This document shows positions 1 to 11,225 of a stretch of DNA of 64,000 nucleotides, piece by piece; the stretch's first letter is position 1, and each line of letters opens with the position of its first letter. The DNA lies in contig OY755252.1 in assembly GCA_963576725.1 (NCBI GenBank), positions 52,105,059 to 52,169,058 on the forward strand. The letters are read 5' to 3'. Origin of the DNA: Azorinus chamasolen. Taxonomy: Eukaryota; Mollusca; Bivalvia; Cardiida; Solecurtidae. A program made the position numbers and the translations under genes. Below the pieces are notes generated by a model that did not search any database, was not told where the DNA came from, and saw only the letters and a program-made list of their open reading frames with translations.

Positions 1-1465
1 TTTTTAGAAGCAGGAAAGGGATTGCATTAAAAAAAAAGCAGAGTTTGTGTCTAATTAATAAAAGCAGAGTTATGGGGAGTTATGGTTCTGATAGCATTCG
101 GAATTAATGTCATCTGGGAACAGTTTCGTCAGCTACAGTTCTCAGAATTATTTTTTCATCTTACTTCCTTGTCTAAAATAGAAACAGAGTATGGAGCAGG
201 GTTTGGATCTTGATGAGACACTGAGTTACTCAATAAGTCAATGTCTCATCTGGATCCAAAATATTGCATATTCCCCTGTTAGCAGATAGAGGGCATCCGT
301 ATGGAACCAGTTCTTGTTTGTACAGCCATCATAACATATTAACCCTAAATATTCGGATATCCAGTCTCTCCTCTCCATCCATTTTTAAATCTGAATAACA
401 CAATTTGGCACCATTATGATAACTTTAATTTAAATTTATAAGAAGCAAATAGTGAAGACCCTGATGAAACTGTTCCTTCAGGAGCGTTTGATCTGGGTCT
501 ACACTATTTGCCCAAGTTTGCCTGTCGGAAACTATGTATAATTATGGTATCACAAGTTATGGTATCACAAGTTCATGCCTTGGTTATAATATTACATGTA
601 TATCCTTGGAACTTCCTGTTGAGATAAGAAAAAGAACGAATTAGCCAAATAATATTTTGTCTGCTGAAATTCTTGAAAACTATTGGAACGCTTTAATTTT
701 GTTTGATATAAAATTTCCATCTGAATGTCAAAGAGACAGATACAAAGATGAAGAGAAACTGAGCTTAATGCTATTTGCTTGAAAAATTGCAGGAAGTTTT
801 TTATTCATTCACAAGGAAAATTGTGCTGTTTGTTTTGGCAAGAAATGGTATTGACATGGCTTTAGCCACTAATTGTTAGGGGAGTATTGGATTCTTGTAT
901 CCTGTCCAGAAGTAGTTGAGGGTTTGTACTGACCACTAACATGCTTCATACATACCTTAATTGCTCTGAGTGTGCAGACAGACAAACTTGTGCCAATAGT
1001 ATAGACCCAGATCAAACTGCTCCTTCAGGATCAGTTTCATTTGGGTCTACATCGTTTGCTGCAATGTCAGTCTAATTCAAAGTTACCAAGATGGTGTCAA
1101 ATTGAGTTGTGTTACAAACTGGCGGAGAGGGGAGATTGGGTGTTGGAATAATTCGAGTATTCCTAATGTGACCTTTAGGAGAGGTTTGGATGAGACTCGT
1201 ACAACTCTGTGTCTCTGTGGGATTCTTGCAGTTGGCATTGAGTGGCTAACTTTATTTTTTGAAATATGTGGAAATGATCAAAAATATCCAAAAGAAAGCT
1301 GAAAGCATCGACTCTGTTATGTCGAGTTCGTAGGGACCCGTTAAAAACTTTGACTAAAAAAACCACATGTCATTTTCTAAAAACCCAGTTTCTTTCATTA
1401 CGTTCACCTAAACAAGCTGCCATATTACCGTCATACCTGTACTTGTATAATTTAGTCTTCACATT
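1..1465. repeat. Gene-free stretch with decayed hairpin-MITE remnants
   Basis: No coding exon can be supported here. Three degenerate copies of the central hairpin of the TTAA-flanked MITE superfamily are visible, at about 195-262 (GGTTTGGATC type), 446-519 (AATAGTGAAGACC type) and 990-1060 (AATAGTATAGACCC type). In each the two arms are still roughly complementary. The short open frames have no recognisable domain. Confidence 0.6.
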
Positions 1466-1860
1466 GTGTAAAGCCTGTCTCACACAGAACACACGGCTTA
1501 TACGGTTGGCCATCCGTGTGAACCGTACATACAACCGAACCAACCGTGGCCTTATCCGAGTTACACTCGGGCCATTCGAGTGTATCCGTGAAAGCCGTGT
1601 ATGATTTTTAAAACTTTTAAAAAACTGACACGGGTGCCATGTCCGTGTATAATCGTATTAGCGATCGTACAAGACCGTGTGAGACCGTACGAGACCGTAT
1701 ATACAACCGCACATGAAGTCCACTCCACTTGATTGTTTACCCACAAGACACTGTAATTACCTGTGTCACGCTCACCAGGCGTACATTGTCTGTGTCTGAT
1801 CAAAAGGTCCCAATTCACACGTCGAACTCAATCAGACTGAGAGTTGTGACTTCGATACAA
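1466..1860. repeat. CCGT/ACGG-rich unclassified repeat-like segment
   Basis: The words CCGTGTGA, CCGTAC, CCGTGT and their complements recur many times in both orientations over about 300 bp (for example 1484-1530 and 1636-1705). The base composition differs from the AT-rich flanks. This looks like a small element with internal sub-repeats, but no clean terminal inverted repeats or target duplication were found. Confidence 0.35.
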
Positions 1861-2580
1861 ACGCTGATAATTACATGCAAACAGACACTTTGAGGATGGA
1901 AAATGACTTCCGACTTATAGAAAACGTGGTCAGTTTGAATTCATCTTAAAAACATAAACTTATATAGAATATATAGGAAGAAAAGTTGGGACTTTACAAA
2001 AACTTCATGACAACGAGAAATTCGTATCAGGCAAGTTCGCCATAATGAGAGTGCACTGTATTTGAAATTGAATGTTCCAATCATTATATTATAGAAAAGT
2101 TCATTTAATATGAAAGGTCAAATTTTACAGAAGAGGTGTATGAGTATCCAATAGTGCAGGTTCTGATTATTTGTTCTCCACTGTTTGCCAATTCATGTAT
2201 GTCTCACATTCAATGTTAGAATTTTAGATAAGAAGAGATCAGAGGCCCAGATCAGATGTGTAAATTAAATATTTCCAAGAATAGATTCTTTATGTCACCA
2301 CCAAATTTTGTGTTGTGAAATGATGATTCTAAAGAGTGGTCACAGCATAGGGTTTGGTTGGGGAAATGACAAATTCTGTGTCATCTGTCAAGAGGCAGTG
2401 TGTCACTCTAAGGGATCACTTTTCCATCCTCTGTCTGTTGGTCTGTCTGTCCGTCCGTCTGTCTGTCTGTCAGTCTGTCTGTCTGTCTGTCTGTCTGTCC
2501 ATCACAATTTCTTTTTTTGGCCGTCATAGAGCTTTCAAATTTCACATGTGTCTTCCTCTCATTGAGGACCATTGATGTAA

Positions 2581-3861
2581 GGCCTAAAAACAGGCCTATT
2601 CTACATGCCCCAAAAAAAGTTGGGTCGGTAAGGTCGGGAACTTTTTTTTTTTTATTATTATTTTTTTTTTTTTGGTCAGCAGTATGCTAAAAATCGAACT
2701 GATACCTAAATACTAATATACATTCATAGAAGGCATAGTCTTATATGAATAATCATCAATATTCATCAGGTAACGGTTAATCTGTGGTATGGACCTATTG
2801 GCATTTAGCACCCCACTGTAAAACTCCACTATTTACCAAATCGTATTTTCTACAAGGAATGTACTGTACGTAGTTTAACCAAGTAAACTCTTCTTTCAAT
2901 TTCTGACAGAATTGCCTTTTTCCTTCCTCATATTTTCTCTTCGACGACTCCTTACATTTCCCTTTCTTTCTTGTCATCTCCACTGACCGTAAACCCAAAT
3001 TGAAACTGGCATATATCGTCGCGAGTGTACATAACAGAAAAGTGGTGTTAGTGTGGGAAACCAAGATTTACGACATCTATTTTACGACATACATTTAGGG
3101 AACGTTTCATAATGTTTCAAGTTGTGTCATTATTAATCATTTGGCTAATATTTTTTCTGTAAATATATTTCCTTAAAATATAAATTTCCACAAAAACATA
3201 TTTTACACGAAACCTTAACTGAAATAAAAGCATTAGAATAACTAGCGATTTTTCGACAACGACAGTGTTTTATCACAATACCCTAACTTAATTTGAGACA
3301 ACCCCGACCTCGACGTTATGAAGGAAGTCACGTGGTTGCAAGGTGCTCACAGCTTTCTCTACTTAGAACAATGATAAAAACAAAACAATATTAGAGCGAC
3401 AGAAGGAGAAAATGAGTGGAAAAACTTGCAAAATGAATGGAATTTTTCTAGAATCGATTATTTCGCACTGGACCATTCGGACCAGTTGAATATTTAACGA
3501 CTGGACCTGACCTGCACTATACTAGAAATGTCGCTCGGTCTATGGTTAGTGTCAAACTCCGATGTATCTTTTTAGCGTTTTCTTTGACTGTGGCGAAAAA
3601 ATGTTTGACCGTTGGAAATGTTGAGATATGTCAACATAATGGGAATTTCTCCATCGGCATTTTCTTTGAAATTCTTTCACAAAAAGTTGGATATAAAAAA
3701 GAGGCTTTTTCGAATTGGGAAGTCCCCGAAGATCGGCCTCTCACCAAACTTGTAATAATCACAAGAGACAGAACGGCGGAAATTTCTGGATGCAATAAAA
3801 AAAAGTGAGTAAAATGGACGGTCGGTCGGGTAACCAGAAACAAACCTATTTTTTTTACGCC
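2581..3861. mobile_element. PIF/Harbinger-like DNA transposon remnant with TAA target duplication
   Basis: The insertion interrupts the composite repeat at 2385-3930. It is flanked by TAA at 2578-2580 and 3862-3864. Its ends read GGCCTAAAAA on the left and, in reverse complement, GGCGTAAAAA on the right. A 3-bp TAA duplication with GGC-starting ends is typical of PIF/Harbinger. Length is 1281 bp. It includes poly-T tracts at 2641-2675 and two short ORFs (2795-3064 minus, 3542-3804 plus). No DDE transposase domain is recognisable, so it is probably non-autonomous. Confidence 0.55.
3542..3804 (+). other. Open frame ending at a possible splice donor inside the Harbinger-like element
   Basis: An ATG-initiated frame of about 88 codons starts with a hydrophobic stretch, residues 1-18, that resembles a signal peptide (LRCIFLAFSLTVA). 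It ends at AAAA|GTGAGT, a good donor-like sequence at 3805, after which the frame is soon closed by a stop. I recognise no family. It could be a 5' exon carried by the transposon, a captured gene fragment, or chance. Support is limited to frame length and the donor-like site. Confidence 0.2.
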
Positions 3862-4089
3862 TAACTAAGGTCCATCACTCTGCATGCAATATGTTTTGAG
3901 TTATTCCCCTTTGTTCTGATTTCACTCCAGCATATTAACAGTTTTTGTGTGAGCTGTGAGCAGGTGACACATGTGTTCCTCCAAACACTCTTGTAGTATT
4001 TAATGCTCTATGGGAGTATTTAGGAATTCTGAGGGAATTGTTATCATTATCTTTCCACCAAACCCTTTCTTGTTGGAATGCGTTGAATG

Positions 4090-4206
4090 GAATTCGTTGA
4101 ATGGGTTGTTGAGTGGGTTGTCCAAGGTGAATGGATTGTCCAAGCTGAATGGGGGTGGTCCATGGTGAATGGGTTGTCCAAGGTGAATGGGTTGTCCAAG
4201 CTGAAT
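4090..4206 (+). repeat. Short minisatellite, ~18-bp GGTTGTCCAAGGTGAATG units
   Basis: About six imperfect copies of GGTTGTCCAAGGTGAATG and variants (GGATTGTCCAAGCTGAAT) lie head to tail. It follows a fragment containing TTTCCACCAAACCC (4051-4070), a phrase of the hairpin element at 28.2 kb. Confidence 0.7.
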
Positions 4207-4420
4207 CTAAAGACAACCATCAAGATATAGTTCTTCTGAGCACTAAGAGATTATCCTTTTCATAGAGATGATTTTTTGCACCTTTTAAAACAGAGCAGCA
4301 GATGAATGTAATAAAGAAATGAAAACGGTATTCACAAATCATTTGTTTATTTTCAACATTTAATACCGATTCATATAACTGCAGACGAATACAGAATGTA
4401 GCCCCAGCAAGGCATGGCCT

Positions 4421-5697
4421 TTTTAGCTCACCAGAGCACAAAGTGCTCAGGGTGAGCTTTTGTGATCGCCTGATGTCAGTCGTCCGTCAGAGTGCGTTGT
4501 CAGTCGTCAACAATTTGAACCTTTAAAATCTTCTCCTCTGAATCTACAGAGCTCTCAGCTTTCATCTTTGGCACATAGCATCATCTGTAGGTCCTCTACA
4601 AATTTTTTATAAATCATGTCCCTGGGGTCACAATTGGCTCCGCCCAAGGGGTGTCCAGTTTTAAATAGAAACATACAGTGAAAACTTTGAAAATCTTCTC
4701 CTCAGAAACTGGAGGGTTCTCAGCTTTCATATTTGGCACATAGCATGTTCAGGTCCTCTACAAAAGTTATATATAAATCATGCCCCTGGGGTCAAAATTG
4801 GCCCCGTCCCAGGGACGGCCAGTTTTCAATAGAAACATATAGTGAAAACTTTTAAAAAATTTCTCCTCTTGGAAGCTTCTCAACTTTCATATTCGGCACA
4901 TAACATCATGTTCAGGTCTTCTACAAAAGTTTTATAAATCATGCCCCTGGGGTCAAAATTGACTAAACCCCAGGGGTAGCCAGTTTTCAAAAGGTGACAT
5001 TTTTTAATACTGGCTATTTTTAGCTGGCTATTTTTATCATACGTAAAGGGTAGGTTATCTCCCTTTGCATTTTTTGATAACAACTGGATAGCCTCCCTTC
5101 TTGGTTATTTCAGATGCAAATTTTATCATTAGGTCTGGCCTGCTGCAAAATAAATAGGACAGTTAACCCTTTACTCCATAAATACGCCTTTCTACACCTT
5201 TCCAAACAGAGTAGACCCAGATCAGATGGCTCATCAATCTGTCAGATCAATCTGCTCTGTTTGCTTATGATATAATATAGAGTAAATTGCAGTAAAGTAT
5301 TTCCATTTTGTGTTCCTTCATATAAACACCTATTCATGCATTTGCAAACAGAGCAGACCCAGATCAGATGGCTACTATAGCAGCTGTCTTATCAGGGTCT
5401 GCTCTGTTTATCAATGAAATTTTGTCCATGAATATTCAGTAGGTATTGAAAATTTGAATAAACATTGAACAGGGGATGGGTTAAAAATAAGTTAAGATAT
5501 GAATAATAATATGAACTAATGAAGGTGTAATGAAAATATCTGAAATTTTGAACATAAGTATAGATTAATTTATTCTTTCTGAATTACAATTGGCCCCGCT
5601 CAGGGCCAGCTAGTTTTCTATAGAAACATATAGTGAAAACTTTGAAAATCTTCTCCTCTGATTGTCTTGTAAGCGATATCAGGCCCTCTTGTTTTTT
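4421..5697 (+). mobile_element. AGCTCACC composite element carrying inserted MITEs
   Basis: It begins TTTTAGCTCACCAGAGCAC, a hairpin in which GCTCACC pairs with GGTGAGC. A CCGTC-rich tract and degenerate core repeats of about 165 bp follow, with recurrent phrases such as TGAAAATCTTCTCCTCTG and CCCCTGGGGTCA. It ends at GGCCCTCTTGTT (about 5685-5697). MITE material at 5163-5484 separates its body from its tail. It is probably related to bivalve pearl/Helitron elements, inferred from architecture alone. Confidence 0.6.
5163..5484 (+). mobile_element. Two adjacent TTAA hairpin MITEs
   Basis: Bounded by TTAA at 5163-5166 and 5481-5484, with the start CCCTTTACTCCATAAATACG. Two GCAAACAGAG-type hairpins occur (about 5206-5265 and 5345-5410). 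The same two-hairpin composite, in the same order, occurs at 48728-49155. Confidence 0.65.
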
Positions 5698-6507
5698 TCT
5701 CATGAGGGTATGAAAAAAACAACATACAGCCAATCACAGCTCACCAAAAATAATAAAAAAAACTAACAATATTAAATTATACAGTTATATTTATACAGTA
5801 AATTCTTAAAATTATATTCATAGGAGATGGGGTTATTATCAATCAATATACTACCTATCAACAGCTCTGGAATAGTTATTCTGATTTGTTTGGCTTGCTA
5901 AAGGTTGACAGAACTAATTAAGTGTTTTACATATAAGGTTATTGTTTGCCAGGAATGCAAACCTTTCAGTATTCTATAGGGAGTGATTCAATTGTGGTCT
6001 GATGGACATGTGACACTGTGATTCCATACTTGAACTCTATCTCACCCTGTACTTGATACAGACACGGAGTAGGAGCCATCTGATCACGGTCTGCTCTGTT
6101 GCTTATTTGTTACAGATTTTCTACCGTTTGGCATGGTAATAAATTTTTTCAAGGGACAAACAGTCATGAATTAATTATCACTCGCCCTACAAAACAGACA
6201 AAACGGACAAGAAAACTCACTCACCCTGCAATGCAGACAAAGAAGGGCAAATCAACCGCATGCAGGACAAAGGACAAGTAGAATTGTCCCTTGGTTTCAA
6301 TTCTTGATACAATAATTAAACTCACTGAAAACCATACTGGGCTGAGTCATGCATTAATCCTCAACTGATACAGTAGGAGGATTAATTATTTATAACTCTT
6401 TTGCAAATAGTGTAGACCAGTAGAAACCCTCTGATGAGGGTGTACCTTGTTTGCCATTCAAACTCCTCTAGCAGATTTAAACCTTTCATACTGAGTGAAA
6501 TATATAG

Positions 6508-7690
6508 TTAACACATTACTCCATAAGTACCTTATTTCCTCTTTCTATAGCGCCCTCCCTAATAGTAGCTCCCTCCCTATAATATACGCTTCGAAAAGCC
6601 ATTGGGGGGGGTCAAGTCTTACCCCACCCACCTCACCTCGAAGTAAAAAAGTTGGCGAAGAAAAAGAAAATTCAATGCATCATCACTAGTAATAATTAGG
6701 GAAAGCAAGTTACGCTGAAACTATTTTATACTGTTGTTGCATATCAGTAGGTTATTTCTCTTCGACTTGCTATGTTGGCGAAAAGCGTTGGTATCTGATT
6801 ATTAGGTGCTGTAAACCATGTATACATGTCACTTCTGCAAGCAATTCGGTTTCCATTTAACACCGACACACCTACATATCGCTCTTTAATTCTAATTTTA
6901 AAACTCACTATTTCCCATACCTAATGGAAAGGTGATTCTGTTTTCTCCACTTGCCTAACGGATTAAACCAATGTTTGTTTGTTCTCAATTTCCGTCTTCG
7001 TCCAGTTTCCCCCATTTCTGTGTAGTGCATGATTCTACAGTAGTATTTTACAAGTATTACGGTAAAGTGGAAGGGTCTTCGAACATTCCCGTTTAGACCG
7101 TACCTACACACTCGTAACTTCCGTTGATAATTTTACTGTAGAGCAGTCTAGCGGAAGTTGAGCCTTGAAAGGTAAATACGATTCTTACTTTCACTTTAAA
7201 AGTCATAAATCTACCAAAGATTAAGTTTGAAATGAATGATTTTGGTCAACAAATGAACCAAGTAGGATGTCTGCGGGTTATTTCAAGTCTTATATCGACG
7301 CAAATATGATTGAATTTCCGAGTATGTAATGTATCATTCTTTAGCCTATTACAGTATATACCGTAACGAACAGAGTAAAAACTCCGAATTTTTGGTATGA
7401 AATAAGAGCTCCCTGTCTGTGTTTTGCATCGCGCCTTGGAGCGTCTATAAGAGGAAATACGGTATGTCTTTCTATGCTTTTGTAAACAGAGTTGACCCAG
7501 ATCAGATGACTCCTGTAGGAGTGTTCTGGTCATGGTCTACTCTGTTTGCTTATGGCATAATATAGATATGATTTTACAGTTTCTGTCATGGCCAAATTTT
7601 TTTGTGTCCATGTTCTATTATAAGAATTAATCTAATAAAAGTCATGATGTTATTATTTCGTACATGAATATTCATGGAGTAATGGGTTAA
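6508..7690 (+). mobile_element. TTAA hairpin MITE, split by a TA-flanked transposon
   Basis: TTAA at 6508-6511 is followed by the family start ACTCCATAAG. The remainder resumes at 7465 with TCTTTCTATGCTTTTGT, the central hairpin (about 7483-7545) and the end ATGGAGTAATGGGTTAA (TTAA 7687-7690). Removing the 933-bp insertion leaves about 250 bp, the family length. Confidence 0.75.
6530..7462. mobile_element. DNA transposon with TA target duplication (CCKTATTTCCTCTT ends)
   Basis: Flanked by TA at 6528-6529 and 7463-7464, inside a MITE whose empty-site sequence is known from sister copies. The ends are CCTTATTTCCTCTTTCTATA on the left and CCGTATTTCCTCTTATAGAC on the right in reverse complement. 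The TA duplication suggests Tc1/mariner-like or another TA-targeting superfamily. Only short uninformative ORFs lie inside, so it is non-autonomous. Confidence 0.7.
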
Positions 7691-7737
7691 ACACTGATGG
7701 TTATTTCGAATTTGAATATTAATTAGTATTCAAAGGG

Positions 7738-8005
7738 TTCACTTTGGTAAGCCTTTCCTTCATATAAACGCTTTTTCACGCATTTTCAAAGAGAGTAGAC
7801 CCAAATCAGACAGCTCCTATAGGAACAGTCTGATCAGGGTCTGCTCTGTTTGCAATTGGAGTTTGAAAGATCTGTTTCTTTACTTTCTAAAATAGCTACA
7901 GTATTCCAACTCCCATATTTCATTATCACTTCTTTGTCCATGAATATTCTGTAGGTATTGAAATTTAAAATAAATGTAGAACAGGGAAATGGTAAAGGCC
8001 CCACA
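7738..8005 (+). mobile_element. TTAA-family hairpin MITE, degraded ends
   Basis: Contains CCTTTCCTTCATATAAACGC and a hairpin at about 7785-7853 (GAGTAGACCCAAATCAGACAG pairing with CTGTCTGATCAGGGTCTGCTC in part). The right end is a decayed GAACAGGGAAATGGTAAA. Confidence 0.55.
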
Positions 8006-8041
8006 TGTGTAAATGATGTTTTATTACTTACTTTTTGTCAC

Positions 8042-8304
8042 TTAACCCTTTCATGCCATGAATATTCAGGAAAGAACTAATTACATCATGGATATTTATT
8101 AGCTGACTATATATAATGGCCTATATAATTATGTACACAGGGGTTTTTTGGTATTGATAGAAACTTAGATGATAGAGTCAGATCTATTATAATTTTATAT
8201 GCAAACAGCTGACCAAGATCAGATGGCTCCTACAAGAGCTGTCTGATCTAGGTCTATTCTGTTAGCAAAGGCGTAAACAGCATTAATTTGCTTGAAAGGG
8301 TTAA
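8042..8304 (-). mobile_element. TTAA hairpin MITE, complete
   Basis: TTAACCCTTTCATGCC begins at 8042 and GAAAGGGTTAA ends at 8304, giving 263 bp flanked by TTAA. The central hairpin (about 8200-8270) contains AAGATCAGATGGCTCCTAC opposite AGAGCTGTCTGATCTAGG. The order of its internal parts is inverted relative to the copy at 6508. Confidence 0.8.
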
Positions 8305-8925
8305 CTTACACTCACACTTGGCAAACTGTTGTTGTCAATCCTACATAATGTGCTGGAAAGGTTTTTTGTGTCCTGCCTGTCAAGCCATTTAATGACTAAT
8401 TTGTGTCTAGTTGTTAATGTCCAGTGCATTTGATGACCATTTGCTTGACCTTTAGCCTACAGAGGAGATTTTCACCTGTCCCGGCTAAAACAATCTGTAA
8501 GGACATGAGCTACATATTGTCTTTTTTCCATTCTACAATGAGAATGTCAAACAGTTAGCATCCTGATGAGAGACCAGGTTATCTGGCATTTCATTGAGGT
8601 CTAAACAGTTTGCAACAATTCACTCATGGTGGTGCTTCATAATTATTAACAGTGTCAATATAATATTATGTATTTGCACTTGCTGATCCTGTAAGGTTTA
8701 ATACAATACCTCCTGTGATCTTGCATTCTTATTTTATACAAAAAATATTAATGCATGGCAAACAGTGCAGACCCTGATGAGAGAAATCTTGCTAGATCTA
8801 CACTATCTGTATTTGACAGCATCCTTTTAGCATTTACAGGACTGGTGTAGGAGCAAGGATGACCATATTGGTTCAATGTAATTGAAAATGTTTTGGCAGA
8901 CGAGTTTTTGATGTTGGTATCAAAT

Positions 8926-10103
8926 TTAACCCTTACAGGGAGCCCTCTCATCAGGGTCTGCACTGTTTGTCATGTTTCACATGAAACATTCCTAAATAGT
9001 CACCATAAGCTTGACCTATTTTAATTTTGGAACAGTCCATCAGGGCTCAACATTAACCTACGTCCGACAGACATTCACTTGTTGAATGTCGGTCCGGTCT
9101 TGCAAATATTCCAAGCCACTAGCCCGACTTGTCGTATAAATCCCGGTCAGGTCGCGATACCGATCGAAAGAGAAAGTAGCAGAAAAACACTTACAGATAG
9201 GTCACGTCGGGTTCATCTATAATTGTGTTTATACATAGTACGCATGCGCAAAATTACAGACTGCTCTTCGCGATATTTTCCCCACTCCTAGCTAGCCTTT
9301 ACAACACCATGTGGTGACTGATGTACGGATACCAGTCTTGGAATTTCGTATCTATTTTTGCTATCGAACAGGGAACACCTTTGAGGAAGTTGTCACAAAA
9401 AAACGTCGGTACAATGTATTAATTTGCATGTAGTGTTTAATTGCAACATTTTGAAAACAATAAATGAGTTAACACGCGAAATGATGTATTGAATTAATCT
9501 CCCGAATAAATAAAACACGTGCCAAAAACTTACGACATTCAGACTCATTTACGTTTGATTACAATAACTACGTGTGGAAGCTTTATCGTAAGTAAAATTC
9601 GTCTGTTGAAAGAAATGTGACTTTCAAACTTCGGCTTTACATCAAAATGCGGCGGTAGTAGCGAAGACAATATACTAAATCGAAGGGGCCTACCACAAAC
9701 AAAGAATACGTATGAAAAAGTGAAGCGAAACTGTGAATTTCTTCCTAAATGGCTTGAGAATTTAAATGACTCCTGATCCTGTATCGTGTTTAATGTAGCA
9801 CTGTAGTGCCATATTTTCATGAACATTCAAATTCAGATTATTCACTACCTATAAACACATTTTAACAACCCTGCTCTTCTCTAAATCTTCTTGATAAAAT
9901 GTATTTAAAGCAGGATTTGACACTTCATACAGGTTCAACATTTCACGAGTTTTAAAAAACCAAAATAGTTATAACCAAGTCAGGGCACAAGACATTTTGG
10001 TCAGGGCTAGTAGTTTTCAAAACCACTAGCCCGACTGGTCTAGTAAGCAAAAAAGTTAATGTTGAGCCCTGTCCATTTGAAAATTCAGCTTTGTAAGGGT
10101 TAA
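8926..10103 (+). mobile_element. CAGTGTAGA-subfamily MITE, split by a hAT-like element
   Basis: TTAA at 8926-8929, hairpin half GAGCCCTCTCATCAGGGTCT, then ATAAGCTTGACCTATTTTAA as in the complete copy at 14811-15017. The MITE resumes after the insertion with TTTGAAAATTCAGC and ends TAAGGGTTAA at 10103. The left hairpin arm (about 8757-8800) lies just outside, so the copy is rearranged on its left. Confidence 0.6.
9041..10071. mobile_element. hAT-like non-autonomous transposon (CAGGGCTCAACATTAAC ends)
   Basis: The left end CAGGGCTCAACATTAAC is matched by the inverted right end GTTAATGTTGAGCCCTG. A direct repeat TCCAT occurs immediately outside both ends (9036-9040 and 10072-10076). Subterminal CCACTAGCCCGACT motifs occur near both ends. 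CAGGG-type ends are common in hAT elements, but a 5-bp duplication is short for that superfamily (normally 8 bp), so the assignment is tentative. No transposase is recognisable. Confidence 0.6.
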
Positions 10104-10120
10104 AGTGGCTAGTTAGTCAC

Positions 10121-10485
10121 CACTTTTGCCTACTTTCCGTTATTGATGTGATTCTACAGGTTTTACCACCACTTTTGCCTACTTTCCGTTATTGATGTGA
10201 TTCTACAGCTTTTACCACCACTTTTGCCTACTTTCCGTTATTGATGTGATTCTACAGGTTTTACCACCACTTTTGCCTACTTTCCGTTATTGATGTGATT
10301 CTACAGCTTTTACCACCACTTTTGCCTACTTTCCGTTATTGATGTGATTCTACAGGTTTTACCACCACTTTTGCCTACTTTCTGTTATTGATGTGATTCT
10401 ACAGCTTTGTAAGGGTTAAAGTGGCTAGTTAGTCACCACTTTTGCCTACTTTCTGTTATTGATGTGATTCTACAGGTTTTACCAA
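10121..10485 (+). repeat. 49-bp tandem repeat, ~7 copies, with 98-bp alternation
   Basis: The unit starts CACTTTTGCCTACTTTCCGT and continues TATTGATGTGATTCTACAG. Copies alternate between ...ACAGGTTTTACC and ...ACAGCTTTTACC, giving a two-unit higher-order pattern. The last copy is preceded again by the left flank (TAAGGGTTAAAGTGGCTAGT), so flank and unit were duplicated together. The array abuts the end of the MITE at 10103. Confidence 0.9.
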
Positions 10486-10521
10486 GGCCAATACTGTTCT
10501 CTGTTCATTAGAAATATCAAG

Positions 10522-10946
10522 TTAACCCTTTTCTCCATGAATATTCATGTCAGAAATAATGACAACATGCATTATTTAATTAGATGAACTTCATACAAGC
10601 AAAGTTTTGCCATGACGGAAACTTTAGAATTATTTTGTTTCACAAAGCTTTGACAGAGAAGACGCTAATCAGACAGTTCCAAATGGTGCTGTCTGATCTG
10701 GGTCTACTCTTTTTGCAATAGTGTAGAAAGGTGTATTTATTGAGTAAGTACATTATGTAACGAAATATGAGTTTCAGGTTGAAGAACAACACAAGTGTGC
10801 AGTAATGTTTAGCAGGAAACCCTTACATATTAAATTATAAAGAACCGATTCTATAGTTTCTGCCCAGACCATAATGTTATAAAACGTAAGCTTTTTAGTA
10901 TTCATATATAATTTCTTTCATGAACTTTCATGGAGTAAAGGGTTAA
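10522..10946. mobile_element. TTAA hairpin MITE material, enlarged or double copy
   Basis: Starts TTAACCCTTTTCTCCATGAA at 10522 and ends CATGGAGTAAAGGGTTAA at 10946. The hairpin is at about 10643-10713 (AGACAGTTCCAAATGGTGCTGTCT core). At 425 bp it exceeds the family length and probably contains two overlapping copies. The closing TTAA is shared with the next copy, which runs to about 11190 with a hairpin at 11090-11155. Confidence 0.6.
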
Positions 10947-11225
10947 CTCTCCCTTTTTTATATTCATGAAAAAAACAATGATGTCATGAATATTTATTAG
11001 TTGAATACGTATACTTGCATATGTACACATACTTTGTTGGGTATTGATAGGATCTGTAGAGTCAGATCTATTATAATTTCATAAGCAATCAGAGCAGATC
11101 CTGATCAGACGGCCTCTACAGGGGGACGAGCCATCTTGTCTTGGTCTTCTGTTTGTGAAGGCGTGACAAGGTGTTTTTATATAAAGGAAGTTAAGGGTTG
11201 AAGACTGATAATGCTACTTGTTTGA

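Larger units (their letters stand above)
2385..3930 (+). mobile_element. Composite 'pearl/Helitron-like' repeat (GTGTCAC type), split by another transposon
   Basis: The left part (2385-2577) has a hairpin region around AGGCAGTGTGTCACT, then a CTGT/CCGT microsatellite (2436-2502), then the phrase AGCTTTCAAATTTCACATGT. The right part (3865-3930) continues with AAGGTCCATCACT. The segment at 62405-62662 carries the same two parts joined without interruption, so it serves as the uninterrupted reference. The architecture of hairpin, CTGT microsatellite and core is that of bivalve pearl/Helitron-like elements; the family name is inferred. Confidence 0.6.

Noticed and set aside
2795..3064. Minus-strand 89-codon frame as a BED-like transposase start
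   Set aside because: A Lys-rich segment followed by EEFTWLNY vaguely recalls such domains, but the Cys/His ligands are not in place.
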